From positions 1-39,427 of the forward strand of contig CALHGE010000071.1 of assembly GCA_938029725.1 (NCBI GenBank): a stretch of DNA of 39,427 nt. The letters run 5' to 3'. Of this stretch, positions 1-8,052 are shown piece by piece. Within the stretch, counting starts at the first letter, position 1. Each line of letters begins with the position of its first letter. Origin of the DNA: an uncultured Flavobacteriaceae bacterium (GTDB lineage: Bacteria > Bacteroidota > Bacteroidia > Flavobacteriales > Flavobacteriaceae). The notes beneath the pieces are model-generated. The model was not told the DNA's origin. It was given only the letters and a program-made list of their open reading frames with translations, and made no database searches. The translations under genes and the position numbers were made by a program.

Positions 1-140
1 TGCATCAGCGGAATCTTTCAATGCCAAGATAAAGGCTTTTAGAGCGCAATTCAGAGGAGTTAGAAACGTAGAATTCTTCCTCTTTAGACTAACTAATATT
101 TTTGCATAATCCGAAATCCCACAAGTTTATGACTTGATCC
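1..140 (+). mobile_element. right end of an ISAon1/ISL3-like insertion sequence, cut by the window edge
   Basis: The window opens inside a transposase reading frame that stops at 107-109. About 10 bases later comes CCCACAAGTTTATGACTTGA (118-137), which resembles the terminal inverted repeat of this IS group as I remember it. The left end is outside the window, so neither the inverted repeat pair nor a target-site duplication can be checked. The exact right boundary near 140 is inferred. Confidence 0.55.
2..109 (+). CDS. transposase, C-terminal 35 residues (5' part outside window)
   Basis: Open from the window edge to TAA at 107-109. The tail begins AESFNAKIKAFRAQFRGV and ends in NIFA, matching the conserved C-terminus of ISAon1-type DDE transposases that are common in Flavobacteriia. 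The Glu in AESFNAK is probably the third catalytic acidic residue, followed by the usual basic helix. The catalytic Asp residues lie upstream of the window. It cannot be told from here whether the element is intact. It points away from the ribosomal genes that follow on the opposite strand. Confidence 0.72.
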   Translation, partial: ASAESFNAKIKAFRAQFRGVRNVEFFLFRLTNIFA

Positions 141-222
141 CAAAGTACGCTCAATTAGCAAAAAGAACCTCGGCAAACTCAGCCTCACAATCTAGATTTG
201 GTTCGCCTAAATAGCCAAAAGT

Positions 223-252
223 AAAAAAGCCCCTTTCTTTCGAAAGAGGCTT
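223..252 (-). terminator. Rho-independent terminator of the rpmB-rpmG-DUF4295 operon
   Basis: Stem 227-237 pairs with 242-252 (11 pairs, one of them a G-U wobble) around a 4-nt loop. Read on the minus strand it is followed by a run of six T (223-228). It lies 21 bp past the DUF4295 stop. Confidence 0.8.
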
Positions 253-273
253 CTCAACTATTTTGGTAGTCTG

Positions 274-426
274 TTAGTTTTTAGCGATCCATTCGTCCAC
301 CTTTTCTGGTGCCATTACGGATTCAACGAAAGTATAAGCTCCACTTTTTGGAGACTTTATCATTTTGACAGCTTTCGTTAGTCTTTTTGAACTCGTTTGT
401 AAACTTGCTACGGTCTTCTTTGCCAT
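274..426 (-). CDS. DUF4295 family small basic protein
   Basis: Fifty residues beginning MAKKTVASLQTSSKRLTKAV and ending DEWIAKN, which is the standard form of DUF4295, a Bacteroidota-specific family. It is Lys/Arg-rich in its first half. No enzymatic motif is present and the function is not established. In Bacteroidota it is encoded directly after bL33 and bL28, and here it is the last gene of that operon, 44 bp beyond rpmG. That placement suggests a ribosome-associated role, which is inference. In many relatives ftsY follows, but here a terminator and an insertion sequence end follow instead. ATG at 424-426 is the only sensible start. Confidence 0.93.
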   Translation of the reverse strand: MAKKTVASLQTSSKRLTKAVKMIKSPKSGAYTFVESVMAPEKVDEWIAKN

Positions 427-470
427 GATTAATATATTTTATCTTCACTCCCTTCAAAAAGGGAAGAAAT

Positions 471-653
471 TTATTTTATCTCTTTATGAACGGTCATTCT
501 CTTTAAGATAGGATTGAATTTTTTAATTTCCATCCTTTCTGGAGTGTTCTTTTTATTCTTCGTGGTAATGTAACGAGAAGTTCCTGGCTCACCAGTACCT
601 TTGTGCTCTGTACACTCTAAAATCACTTGTATTCTATTTCCTTTTTTTGCCAT
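471..653 (-). CDS. rpmG: 50S ribosomal protein bL33
   Basis: Sixty residues, the normal length for bL33, beginning [19 protein letters not shown] and carrying the conserved [20 protein letters not shown] core. It is a protein of the large ribosomal subunit near the E site. Only one Cys (residue 14) is present, so this is the zinc-independent form lacking the paired CxxC motifs. It is the second gene of the operon, 21 bp after rpmB and 44 bp before DUF4295. No paralog is visible in the window. Confidence 0.97.
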   Translation of the reverse strand: MAKKGNRIQVILECTEHKGTGEPGTSRYITTKNKKNTPERMEIKKFNPILKRMTVHKEIK

Positions 654-674
654 TGTAATCTAAATTTTTCCGGA

Positions 675-911
675 TTATTTCAACATCCCTTTAGCTTTCG
701 CTTCTTTCAAGACAGCTGAAATCCCCTTTTTATTGATACTCTTTAATGCCTTGGCAGAAACTTTTAAAGTTACCCAACGGTCTTCCTCAGGAATATAAAA
801 ACGCTTTTTAGAAAGGTTTACATTAAATCTTCTTCTCGTTTTATTGACCGAAAAGGAAACATTGTTTCCGAACATCGCCTTTTTCCCCGTAATTTCACAA
901 ACTTTTGACAT
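675..911 (-). CDS. rpmB: 50S ribosomal protein bL28
   Basis: Seventy-eight residues starting MSKVCEITGKKAMFGNNVSF, followed by the typical RRRFNVNLSKKRF segment. It is a component of the large ribosomal subunit. Only Cys5 is present, so there is no zinc ribbon. It is the first gene of the rpmB-rpmG-DUF4295 transcript. A full promoter lies just upstream at 938-969, so the operon can be transcribed independently of the cinA run behind it. Confidence 0.97.
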   Translation of the reverse strand: MSKVCEITGKKAMFGNNVSFSVNKTRRRFNVNLSKKRFYIPEEDRWVTLKVSAKALKSINKKGISAVLKEAKAKGMLK

Positions 912-937
912 CGAGCTGATTTTTTTTAAACAGGCTG

Positions 938-969
938 CAAATTTATATCTTTTTTACGGTTCGAACAAA
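938..969 (-). promoter_or_regulatory. Bacteroidota-type sigma-A promoter for rpmB-rpmG-DUF4295
   Basis: On the minus strand TTTG (966-969) is separated by 20 nt from TAAATTTG (938-945). This fits the Bacteroidota consensus TTTG-N19-ish-TAnnTTTG. The -7 element ends 26 nt before the rpmB ATG, and the whole promoter fits between the cinA stop (978) and rpmB. Confidence 0.75.
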
Positions 970-977
970 ATTCTAAA

Positions 978-2228
978 TCAGAATTTTAAAATTTCTTTTT
1001 GAAGCAACTCAAAAGCCTTATTCACAGTCTTTTGCACAATCCTTTCACGATGGTTACCCATCATAAATTTAAGTGCAAAAACCCCTTTTGGCGTAGCGAG
1101 ACCAATATACACGGTACCGACATCTGCATCTGAGTCTCCTTTTGCAGGTCCGGCATTGCCAGTGGTTGCTATTGCGAAGTCTGTTTTTAATAGTTTCCGA
1201 ACGTTTTCCGCCATTACCATGGCCACCTCTTCACTCACCACAGAATACGCATCTATTAACTCAGTTGGCACTTTAAGCAAGTTGATTTTTGTTTCTGTAG
1301 CGTAGCTAATCACACTTCCCTTAAAATAAGCTGATGCCCCTGGAATGGCCGTTATATGTTGCGCAATTTTTCCACCTGTAAAACTTTCTGCGGTTGCCAA
1401 AGTAAAGCCTTTCGCAGTAATCAATTTAGCAACTACCTCCTCTAAAGTCTCGTCATCTTCCAAACCATAAATGATATCACCAATCAGCGGATGTAGTTTT
1501 TCCATCTCTTCAGCTACTGCTGTATCCAAAACATCTTTATCAGGCCCTTTAGCGGTCAACCTTAATCTCACCTTACCCAAATTAGGCAGATAGGCAAGTT
1601 TTATAAAAGATGGCAAGCTATCTTCCCAATCTTCTATTTTCTCAGCAATGGCGCTCTCCCCTAGGCCGTAGGTTACTATTGTTTTGTGCAAGATATATGG
1701 GCGTTCAAATTCCTTGACTATTTTCGGAATAACCTCATCCCGCATCAAACTTTTCATTTCAAAAGGAACCCCAGGTAGCGACACAAAAACGGTGTCATCT
1801 TCCTTTATCCAAATGCCAGGCGCAGTACCGTATGCATTATGCAATGCTTCTGCCTTTGAAGGAACTAAAGACTGATCTCGGTTAAGCTCTGATATTTTGG
1901 TGGTGGTTATGTATTTTTTAAAAAGCTCCTCTATATGTTGCAGAACCTTTACATCTCTCACCAAAGTGTCGTGAAAGAACTCACAAAATGCATGTTTAGT
2001 AATATCATCTTTTGTAGGCCCTAAACCTCCAGTGACTATAACAACTTGCGTTCGCGTCTTGGCCTCAGCTAATGCTTGTAAGATATGCTTTTGCTCATCT
2101 TGAACAGAAGTGATCTGGTAGACAGAAACTCCTATTTTATTAAGTTCTTTTGCTATAAAAGCAGAATTAGTGTCGACAATTTGGCCAATGAGAATTTCAT
2201 CGCCAATCGTAATGATTTCTGCTAACAT
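978..2228 (-). CDS. cinA: CinA family protein (NMN amidohydrolase-type, competence/damage-inducible CinA)
   Basis: 416 residues, full length for CinA. The N-terminal MoaB/Mog-like (MoCF-biosynthesis) domain shows [20 protein letters not shown] and [16 protein letters not shown]. The C-terminal CinA domain (about 255-410) shows [20 protein letters not shown], the segment holding the amidase Ser/Thr. Family members deamidate nicotinamide mononucleotide in pyridine-nucleotide recycling, and the N-terminal domain may add ADP-ribose pyrophosphatase activity. It is the last gene of a compact minus-strand run, 21 bp after the Hpt gene. The ribosomal promoter begins 9 bp inside the neighbouring gap. 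Whether this copy has any competence role cannot be judged. Confidence 0.93.
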   Translation of the reverse strand: MLAEIITIGDEILIGQIVDTNSAFIAKELNKIGVSVYQITSVQDEQKHILQALAEAKTRTQVVIVTGGLGPTKDDITKHAFCEFFHDTLVRDVKVLQHIEELFKKYITTTKISELNRDQSLVPSKAEALHNAYGTAPGIWIKEDDTVFVSLPGVPFEMKSLMRDEVIPKIVKEFERPYILHKTIVTYGLGESAIAEKIEDWEDSLPSFIKLAYLPNLGKVRLRLTAKGPDKDVLDTAVAEEMEKLHPLIGDIIYGLEDDETLEEVVAKLITAKGFTLATAESFTGGKIAQHITAIPGASAYFKGSVISYATETKINLLKVPTELIDAYSVVSEEVAMVMAENVRKLLKTDFAIATTGNAGPAKGDSDADVGTVYIGLATPKGVFALKFMMGNHRERIVQKTVNKAFELLQKEILKF

Positions 2229-2249
2229 GATAAGAGCCTATTTAAGAAA

Positions 2250-2588
2250 TTAAAGATTGAAATCTTTTCGAAGTTCTGACACCACTTGCTCAATATCTCT
2301 TTTCAAGCTTGGAAAAACATTTTGAATCTCAGACATATTTGCTGCACTCTTACCCAAAGTTTCGATTTCCAATGCTGCAGCCCGTGTTTGCTCCATTCCT
2401 AACAAATCAACGTTCGGTTTTATTTTGTGAGCCAATTGATATACTTGCTCAAAATCACTGGTACGCAATGCTTGCTCAAGACCCTCTAAATCTTGAGGCA
2501 CTTCTTCTAAAAAAACTAAGATCACAGAATTGATGAAGTCCTCATCTCCCTCAGCCATCTCCTTAATTTTATCTAAACTGTATATCAT
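2250..2588 (-). CDS. orphan histidine phosphotransfer (Hpt) domain protein
   Basis: 112 residues consisting of a single helical Hpt domain. The phospho-accepting His is His54 in YQLAHKIKPNVDLLGM, close to the HxxKG/P core of Hpt proteins. No kinase or receiver domain is fused and no two-component partner is in the window, so it would relay phosphate between proteins encoded elsewhere. Its ATG overlaps the stop of the upstream FAH gene by one base (TAATG), so the two are probably translationally coupled. The functional link between an Hpt relay and a FAH hydrolase is unknown. Confidence 0.82.
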   Translation of the reverse strand: MIYSLDKIKEMAEGDEDFINSVILVFLEEVPQDLEGLEQALRTSDFEQVYQLAHKIKPNVDLLGMEQTRAAALEIETLGKSAANMSEIQNVFPSLKRDIEQVVSELRKDFNL

Positions 2589-3199
2589 TATTTAATTTTA
2601 ACTGTAAATAGTTCTTGACCTTCCAATACACCCGAAAGATAGTCATTTACCTGTATTTTACCAACCCCAGCAGGGGTTCCCGTGAAAATAATATCTCCTT
2701 TTTTTAATGTAAAAAATTTAGAAACATAAGAAAGTAGCTCATCAATCTTCCACAACATTAGACTGGTATTGCCCTTCTGGACTTCCTTCTCATTTTTAAA
2801 AAGGGAAAAACTCAAAGCATTTACATCTTGAAAATTTGACACATGGAGCCATTTTCCGATTACAGCAGCACCATCAAAGCCTTTTGCCTTTTCCCAAGGA
2901 AGCCCTTTTTCTTTTAATTTTGATTGTAAATCGCGAGCTGTAAAGTCAATTCCTAAGCCTATTTCATCGTAATACTTATGCGCAAACTTTTTATCAATAT
3001 GTTTGCCAACTTTTTTGATTTTAACCAAAACCTCAACTTCGTAATGTATTTCATTTGAAAATTCAGGAATATAAAAATCTTGTTCTTTTGGAAGAACCGA
3101 AGAATCTGGTTTTATAAAAACAACTGGCTCTTCTGGGCGTTCGTTAGATAACTCTTTAATATGATCCGTATAATTACGACCTATGCAGATGATTTTCAT
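2588..3199 (-). CDS. fumarylacetoacetate hydrolase (FAH) family protein, acylpyruvase-like
   Basis: 203 residues, the short single-domain form similar to FAHD1/YcgM. It begins MKIICIGRNYTDHIKEL and contains VVFIKPDS, the metal-binding HYEVEVLV acidic motif, GIDFTARDLQ and the C-terminal GDIIFTGTPAGVG loop. Relatives are Mg-dependent hydrolases or decarboxylases acting on acylpyruvates or oxaloacetate. The substrate cannot be fixed from sequence. It lies 61 bp downstream of the CarboxypepD_reg gene and overlaps the Hpt gene by one base. Confidence 0.9.
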   Translation of the reverse strand: MKIICIGRNYTDHIKELSNERPEEPVVFIKPDSSVLPKEQDFYIPEFSNEIHYEVEVLVKIKKVGKHIDKKFAHKYYDEIGLGIDFTARDLQSKLKEKGLPWEKAKGFDGAAVIGKWLHVSNFQDVNALSFSLFKNEKEVQKGNTSLMLWKIDELLSYVSKFFTLKKGDIIFTGTPAGVGKIQVNDYLSGVLEGQELFTVKIK

Positions 3200-3260
3200 G
3201 ATGTATATTTTAATAGGTACTTCAATGTAAAAATAGATTAGTGATACGAACTACAAAACT

Positions 3261-4169
3261 TTACTCTTTCTGTAGTTTCAAACTTACGGCGGGTATAAAG
3301 TTTTTTGAATTATTTCTTGATCGCACTTCAAAATCTGTCCATTCGCCCATACCATAAATCATCACTTTATAGTTTTGATTCTGAGTGTACATACCTTGAA
3401 ATGTAGGCGCAAAACGATCTTCTAAGAGCGTTTTATTTGTCAAAGTATTCAATTCTTTTTGCATGTACCAATTACTCGCCACGAACAACCACTCTAAACC
3501 AACGTAGACACCAGAACGCGGCAATTCTAAAGCAAAAGCAGAAAGGTCAATGGAAACGTAATCATTTTCCACAGTGTGCTCTAAGACAATACTTTTACGC
3601 AATACATCTACACTAGGCTTTTTCGTTACTGGATCTACATCATAAATTCGAATTCTAAATTTGGCGGATGCTCCTTTAAAATTTTCATTCTTTTTTAAAA
3701 ACACGGTGAGCTTCCCTATATATTTTTTTTGAGCTCCTATATTCGGAAAGTAAGTAGCCAAGACCCAGGGCGTTGCCGAAGAAGAAAAACCACTAGACAA
3801 ACTATAACTACTAATAGGGTTTAAAACATCTGAATTTCCAAAATTTTGAATAACCACAACCTCATCTAATTCATATGATTCTTCAACCATATCAATTCTT
3901 TTTGAAGCATATAATACTTGGGCATCAACAATAGTATCAGTATAACCTAAAGAAGAGATATGTACTTTTTTATCTAGATAAGTTGCTGGAATATCTAAAT
4001 AAAAATGCCCCTCATCATCGGTAGATGAGCCTTTTAAAGTATTTAAAAAACTTAAGTTCACATACGGAATGGGTTCCTTCGTTTTAGTATCGTAGACATG
4101 GCCCTCAAAAAGCACCTCTTGGGCTTGCAGTTGAAAAACTAGAAATAGAGAAAAGAGAATTGATCTCAT
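3261..4169 (-). CDS. secreted/outer-membrane-associated CarboxypepD_reg-like domain protein
   Basis: 302 residues with a signal peptide (first about 16 residues, ending QLQA). Residues 18-95 form a carboxypeptidase-regulatory-like beta-sandwich: GHVYDTKTKEPIPYVNLSFL, GSSTDDEGHFYLDIP and VHISSLGYTDT. This is the N-terminal fold of many SusC-like receptors, but no plug or TonB barrel follows. The remaining 200 residues are beta-rich and not recognised. This type is frequent in Flavobacteriaceae and is probably periplasmic or surface attached. Its start abuts the exonuclease stop with no gap, so they are likely co-transcribed. Function unknown. Confidence 0.8.
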   Translation of the reverse strand: MRSILFSLFLVFQLQAQEVLFEGHVYDTKTKEPIPYVNLSFLNTLKGSSTDDEGHFYLDIPATYLDKKVHISSLGYTDTIVDAQVLYASKRIDMVEESYELDEVVVIQNFGNSDVLNPISSYSLSSGFSSSATPWVLATYFPNIGAQKKYIGKLTVFLKKNENFKGASAKFRIRIYDVDPVTKKPSVDVLRKSIVLEHTVENDYVSIDLSAFALELPRSGVYVGLEWLFVASNWYMQKELNTLTNKTLLEDRFAPTFQGMYTQNQNYKVMIYGMGEWTDFEVRSRNNSKNFIPAVSLKLQKE

Positions 4170-4946
4170 TTAGCCTAGCTTATTATTTAATTTACTAAGT
4201 TTAATTTGGGTTAGCACTTTCTTTGTGTACCGAGGAAAATCAGCATTTAATATCCAACTAAAATAACCGGGTTCTTTCTCAAGAACATCATTCACTTTTT
4301 TACCCTTATGCTTTCCGAAAGAGAACATTTCATCATCATCTTCATCCCAAACGATAAACCCGGCGAAATCTACGGTACGCTTATGTGACGAGAATTCTGC
4401 TAATTTTTTGATATTATTCTCTAAATCAGGATACCGATCTAATTGCGAAAGAAGCACTTCATATGTTGCCATTGTATCGGCTTCAGCACTATGCGCATCT
4501 GTCAAATCTTTATCACAGTAAAACTTATATGCCGCCGAGAGCGTGCGCTTTTCCATCTTGTGAAAAATAGTCTGCACATCAACTGCAACCATATGTTTCA
4601 TATCAAAATCAACTCCTACACGAAGCATCTCTTCTGCTAGCAACGGAATATCAAAACGGTCAGAATTAAATCCGCCTAGATCACTATCCTTTATTAAGGT
4701 GTAAATTTCTTTAGACAAGTCTTTAAAGGTAGGCTCATTTAAAACTTTAGCATCTGTTATACCATGAATAGCAGAGGTCTCTGCCGGAATAGGCATCTCA
4801 GGATTCACCAACCAAGTTTTGCTTTCTTTATTTCCGTTCGGAAAAATCTTAAGAATGGATATTTCGACAATACGATCTTTGGCAACATTAACGCCTGTAG
4901 TTTCTAAATCAAAAAAACAAATTGGCCGAGTCAGCTTTAATTCCAT
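4170..4946 (-). CDS. DEDDh 3'-5' exonuclease (DnaQ-like) with C-terminal DUF3820-like segment
   Basis: 258 residues from the preferred ATG at 4946. An upstream in-frame extension of 30 residues exists but does not look conserved. The DEDDh active site is visible: Asp13 and Glu15 in FFDLETTG, Asp99 in GFNSDRFDIPLL, and His152 and Asp157 in HSAEADTMATYEV. The C-terminus has FSFGKHKGKKVNDVL followed by GYFSWIL, the pattern of DUF3820-type putative quorum/exonuclease tails. It is probably a DNA proofreading- or repair-type exonuclease acting in the cytoplasm. It is the first gene of the minus-strand run and has a -7 element 20 bp upstream. Confidence 0.9.
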   Translation of the reverse strand: MELKLTRPICFFDLETTGVNVAKDRIVEISILKIFPNGNKESKTWLVNPEMPIPAETSAIHGITDAKVLNEPTFKDLSKEIYTLIKDSDLGGFNSDRFDIPLLAEEMLRVGVDFDMKHMVAVDVQTIFHKMEKRTLSAAYKFYCDKDLTDAHSAEADTMATYEVLLSQLDRYPDLENNIKKLAEFSSHKRTVDFAGFIVWDEDDDEMFSFGKHKGKKVNDVLEKEPGYFSWILNADFPRYTKKVLTQIKLSKLNNKLG

Positions 4947-4965
4947 CTTCAATAGGTGTTTGCCA

Positions 4966-4973
4966 CAAAGATA
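4966..4973 (-). promoter_or_regulatory. candidate -7 element upstream of the exonuclease gene
   Basis: TATCTTTG on the minus strand matches TAnnTTTG exactly and lies 19 nt before the chosen ATG. No good -33 TTTG is seen at the expected distance. It supports the start at 4946, because it would lie inside the gene if the longer start were used. Confidence 0.45.
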
Positions 4974-5034
4974 ATTAGAAGGATGGTTAAAATGTTTTAA
5001 GTTTACTTTAATTCTAAGAATTAATACCCTAGCC

Positions 5035-5880
5035 ATGAAATATCTATTGCTTTTATATATTTCAATTGCCCTATACTCATGCGATTCACCAGAACCACCA
5101 AATTTTGAGCTTAGTGCAACTTCAAAAGCACTGGAGCACTATAAACAGGGATGGGTTCAAATTATGGATGAAGGTCATTATGCTAAAGCTGAAGCGTCTT
5201 ACCAAAAGGCTCTTGCATATGATCCTGATTTTCTAATAGGAAAAAGTGTTTTAGCGCGATTGACCTTAGACCTAAAGGAACGATTAGCCATGTACAAGGA
5301 AATTCAAGCCCAAAAGCATAAAACAGATGGAGACGAGCGATTAGTTTTAGATGTTTACACAGCCTTAGTCAACTATACGAATCTGAGAGATCAAAAATCT
5401 TCAGATGCCGACCTCGCCCTACAAAAAGCTCTAGTAATAGCAGAAAATAATCTCAGAAAAATAGTTCATAAATACCCTGATGAAATTTACCTAAAGGCAG
5501 AATATATTGAAATTTTGAATTCACTTTATGGTGCTAAACAGGCTTTAGACTCTCTTGATGTTTTAACTACTGCAGCCCAGAAAGACAATCCATTTTTATT
5601 AGGGTTTTCAGCCAGTAGGCATGCAGAATTAAAAGTATTTGATATCGCCATACAGCAGGCTAATCGCTTAAAAATAGTAGTTAACGACTCTGCAGTTCCA
5701 AAAACCTATGCTATTTTGGCAGACGTATACTTTCAAATGGGAAATCTAAAACTCGCCAAAAGCAATGCCGATAGCGCTAACAAATTAGATGGCAAAAATT
5801 TAGACGCAAGCCGTTTGAAAAGAAAAATTGAGAAAGCAATCAAAGAACAGCGCCAACCCATTTCTTCTGGTATAAAGTAA
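5035..5880 (+). CDS. TPR-repeat lipoprotein
   Basis: 281 residues with a lipoprotein signal peptide. The lipobox is LYSC with Cys16 as the acylation site, followed by DSPEPP. The rest is helical with recognisable tetratricopeptide motifs, for example WVQIMDEGHYAKAEASYQKALAYDP at the start and a final TYAILADVYFQMGNLKLAKSN repeat. It is probably anchored in the outer or inner membrane and acts as a protein-interaction scaffold. It diverges from the exonuclease gene. Its 3' end overlaps the convergent methyltransferase by 41 bp. Confidence 0.85.
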   Translation: MKYLLLLYISIALYSCDSPEPPNFELSATSKALEHYKQGWVQIMDEGHYAKAEASYQKALAYDPDFLIGKSVLARLTLDLKERLAMYKEIQAQKHKTDGDERLVLDVYTALVNYTNLRDQKSSDADLALQKALVIAENNLRKIVHKYPDEIYLKAEYIEILNSLYGAKQALDSLDVLTTAAQKDNPFLLGFSASRHAELKVFDIAIQQANRLKIVVNDSAVPKTYAILADVYFQMGNLKLAKSNADSANKLDGKNLDASRLKRKIEKAIKEQRQPISSGIK

Positions 5881-6580
5881 AAAAGGTATGTACCTGAATA
5901 TCAAATGTACCAGAATCGGTAATTGCATTCAATTTGTTGATAATTTTACCCAACAGACCCTGCGAACCATATAAATCGGCTAATGAAGTATATTGCTCTT
6001 TCACAGATAAAATTAGATGTGCTAAATCACTCGCATCGATTTGTAACAACATGCTATCAAAACCGTTCTCAACTAGTGTCATCGAAGCCGTGCTTAAACC
6101 CGAAAAATCTTCTTTGTGATTATAGGCAGCTCCAATCGCAACTTTTCTTGAAAAACCGATAGCATCTAAAACATCTGTTAAGAGCACTTCAAAATCATAT
6201 ATTAATATAGGGGCATTCAAAGTACTCACTCTAATTATTTCATCTAACAAGGTTTGTGATTTTGCATACCACAATGAACCTGCTAATGTTATGATTGAAA
6301 ATGTATCGCTTGGAAAAAAAATATGCCTTTTATCGAAAAACTGATACCTAAGCTTAGGATGCGGTACACCCTTTGAAATCATGTTAGCACTTGGATCAAT
6401 ACCTATAACGGTATCACAAAAATTCGCAAGAGCGACAGCAGATTGCCCCGTTCCACAGCCTATGTCTAATCCCGAAGCATATGCGCTATCACCCAAACAT
6501 CTTTTTAAAATGAGGCTATGCAAAGAAGGCCTATAGCTTGCATAGTGAAAAGCAGTAATGTCATCATATTCGATAGCCAT
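5840..6580 (-). CDS. class I SAM-dependent methyltransferase
   Basis: 246 residues. Motif I is LDIGCGTGQSAVAL (residues 38-51) and the acidic residue at the end of beta-2 is Asp62 in VIGIDPSANM, both typical of the Methyltransf_11/25 group. The N-terminal FHYASYRPSLHSLIL resembles YcgJ/SmtA-like small-molecule methyltransferases. The substrate is unknown. It follows the E2 gene by 31 bp on the same strand and is probably co-transcribed. Its 3' end overlaps the convergent TPR lipoprotein gene. Confidence 0.85.
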   Translation of the reverse strand: MAIEYDDITAFHYASYRPSLHSLILKRCLGDSAYASGLDIGCGTGQSAVALANFCDTVIGIDPSANMISKGVPHPKLRYQFFDKRHIFFPSDTFSIITLAGSLWYAKSQTLLDEIIRVSTLNAPILIYDFEVLLTDVLDAIGFSRKVAIGAAYNHKEDFSGLSTASMTLVENGFDSMLLQIDASDLAHLILSVKEQYTSLADLYGSQGLLGKIINKLNAITDSGTFDIQVHTFFTLYQKKWVGAVL

Positions 6581-6611
6581 GTACTTTCGCTTAAGAAAAA
6601 AAACCTAAAAA

Positions 6612-7958
6612 TTAAACCTCGCGATTGACATCCCAAGCTTCCAGATAATCTGCAATGAATTTCGCAAACATACTACCTAAAGCACCATTTACAACGCGAT
6701 GATCGTAGCTATGTGACAAATACATTTTACTTCGAATACCAATAAAATCACCTTCACTAGTTTCAATAACTGATGGTATTTTTCGAATGGCACCTAATGC
6801 CAATATACCAACTTGTGGTTGATTGATAATAGGAGTACCAAAAACACTTCCGAAAGTACCTACATTGGTAACCGTATATGTGCCCCCTTGAATCTCATCA
6901 GGCTTTAACTTATTTTCTCTTGAGCGAGAGGCTAAATCGTTTATTACCTTAGCCATACCCACTAGATTCAGTTGGTCTGCATTTTTTATAACCGGTACAA
7001 TAAGGTTTCCATCGGGCAAGGCAGCCGCCATGCCTATATTTATATTCTTTTTCTTAATGACGGTATCTCCACTCAAAGAAATGTTCATCATTGGATACTT
7101 TTTTAAAGCTTTCGCCACAGCTTCCATAAATATTGGAGTAAACGTAAGTCGCTCTCCTTCTCGCTTCTCAAAAGCATCTTTCGATTTATTTCGCCAATTC
7201 ACGACATTGGTTACATCTACTTCGATAAAGCTCTGAACGTGTGCAGAAGTAGTTACGCTATCCACCATATGCTTGGCGATCAACTTACCCATTCGAGACA
7301 TTTCAATGACCTCATCACCAGGTGAAGCTTGCACTCTAGCAACTTGCTGCGCAGCAACCAAAGGCTTAGCCACTTCTTGAACCGCGCTAACAGGTGCTTT
7401 TTCAATTACGGTTTCAACTGGTGTAGCAACAGGAGCAACAGCCGCCGCCTTGGCCTTAGAAACAAATGCCAAAATATCGTTTTTAGAAACTCTACCTTCT
7501 TTACCTGTTCCCGGAATGGTATCTAGCATAGTCACCGAAATACCTTCTTGCTTTGCAATATTCTTTACCAAAGGAGAATAGAAACGCTCTGTTCCACTAT
7601 AATCTTGAACTGGTGCAGCTACCGCATCCTTTGCAACTAGCACGGTTTCTTCAACTGCTTTCAAAGCTTCCGGCTGTACTTCTGTAGCCGCTGGTGCACT
7701 AAGAACAACAGCTCCGCCTTCCGTCTCAATTATCGCTACCGTTTGCCCTACTTTTATGATATCGTCAATGGCGAATAATTTTTCAACCAAAACACCCTCT
7801 ACCTCACTTGGCACTTCTGAATCTACCTTATCGGTAGCAATTTCAAAAATAGGCTCATCCATCTCGATAGTATCGCCTATTTCTTTCAACCAAGTTGTTA
7901 ATGTTGCCTCTGCAACACTCTCTCCCATTCGTGGTAATTTCAGTTCAAACTTTGACAT
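6612..7958 (-). CDS. bkdB: dihydrolipoamide acyltransferase (E2) of a 2-oxo acid dehydrogenase complex, branched-chain type
   Basis: 448 residues with the E2 layout. The lipoyl domain is at 1-78, with lipoyl-lysine Lys44 in ATDKVDSEVP. An Ala/Val/Pro-rich linker follows, then the peripheral-subunit-binding domain (about 126-167, FYSPLVKNIAKQEGIS to GRVSKNDILAFV), a second linker, and the acyltransferase core from about 220. The catalytic His is His420 in YDHRVVNGALG. The usual Asp of HxxxDG is Asn424 here. The SAHVQSFIEVDVT segment resembles branched-chain keto acid E2 rather than pyruvate E2. No E1 or E3 gene is nearby. The symbol is a best guess within the E2 family. Confidence 0.88.
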   Translation of the reverse strand: MSKFELKLPRMGESVAEATLTTWLKEIGDTIEMDEPIFEIATDKVDSEVPSEVEGVLVEKLFAIDDIIKVGQTVAIIETEGGAVVLSAPAATEVQPEALKAVEETVLVAKDAVAAPVQDYSGTERFYSPLVKNIAKQEGISVTMLDTIPGTGKEGRVSKNDILAFVSKAKAAAVAPVATPVETVIEKAPVSAVQEVAKPLVAAQQVARVQASPGDEVIEMSRMGKLIAKHMVDSVTTSAHVQSFIEVDVTNVVNWRNKSKDAFEKREGERLTFTPIFMEAVAKALKKYPMMNISLSGDTVIKKKNINIGMAAALPDGNLIVPVIKNADQLNLVGMAKVINDLASRSRENKLKPDEIQGGTYTVTNVGTFGSVFGTPIINQPQVGILALGAIRKIPSVIETSEGDFIGIRSKMYLSHSYDHRVVNGALGSMFAKFIADYLEAWDVNREV

Positions 7959-7995
7959 ATTATTATCTATACTACTGTTTTAAGCTTATTTTTTG

Positions 7996-8003
7996 CAAAA
8001 ATA
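7996..8003 (-). promoter_or_regulatory. candidate -7 element of the E2-methyltransferase operon
   Basis: TATTTTTG on the minus strand, an exact TAnnTTTG match, 37 nt before the E2 ATG in the 94-bp gap after recR. The -33 region is weak, with TTG at 8018-8020 at a short spacing. Confidence 0.4.
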
Positions 8004-8052
8004 ACAAAATAATCACCCAATTATTAAATTTATTTCATTTTAAGAAAACTTT

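Noticed and set aside
4947..5036. 30-residue N-terminal extension of the exonuclease
   Set aside because: The extension overlaps the next gene's start and a -7 element; the family start fits the ATG at 4946.
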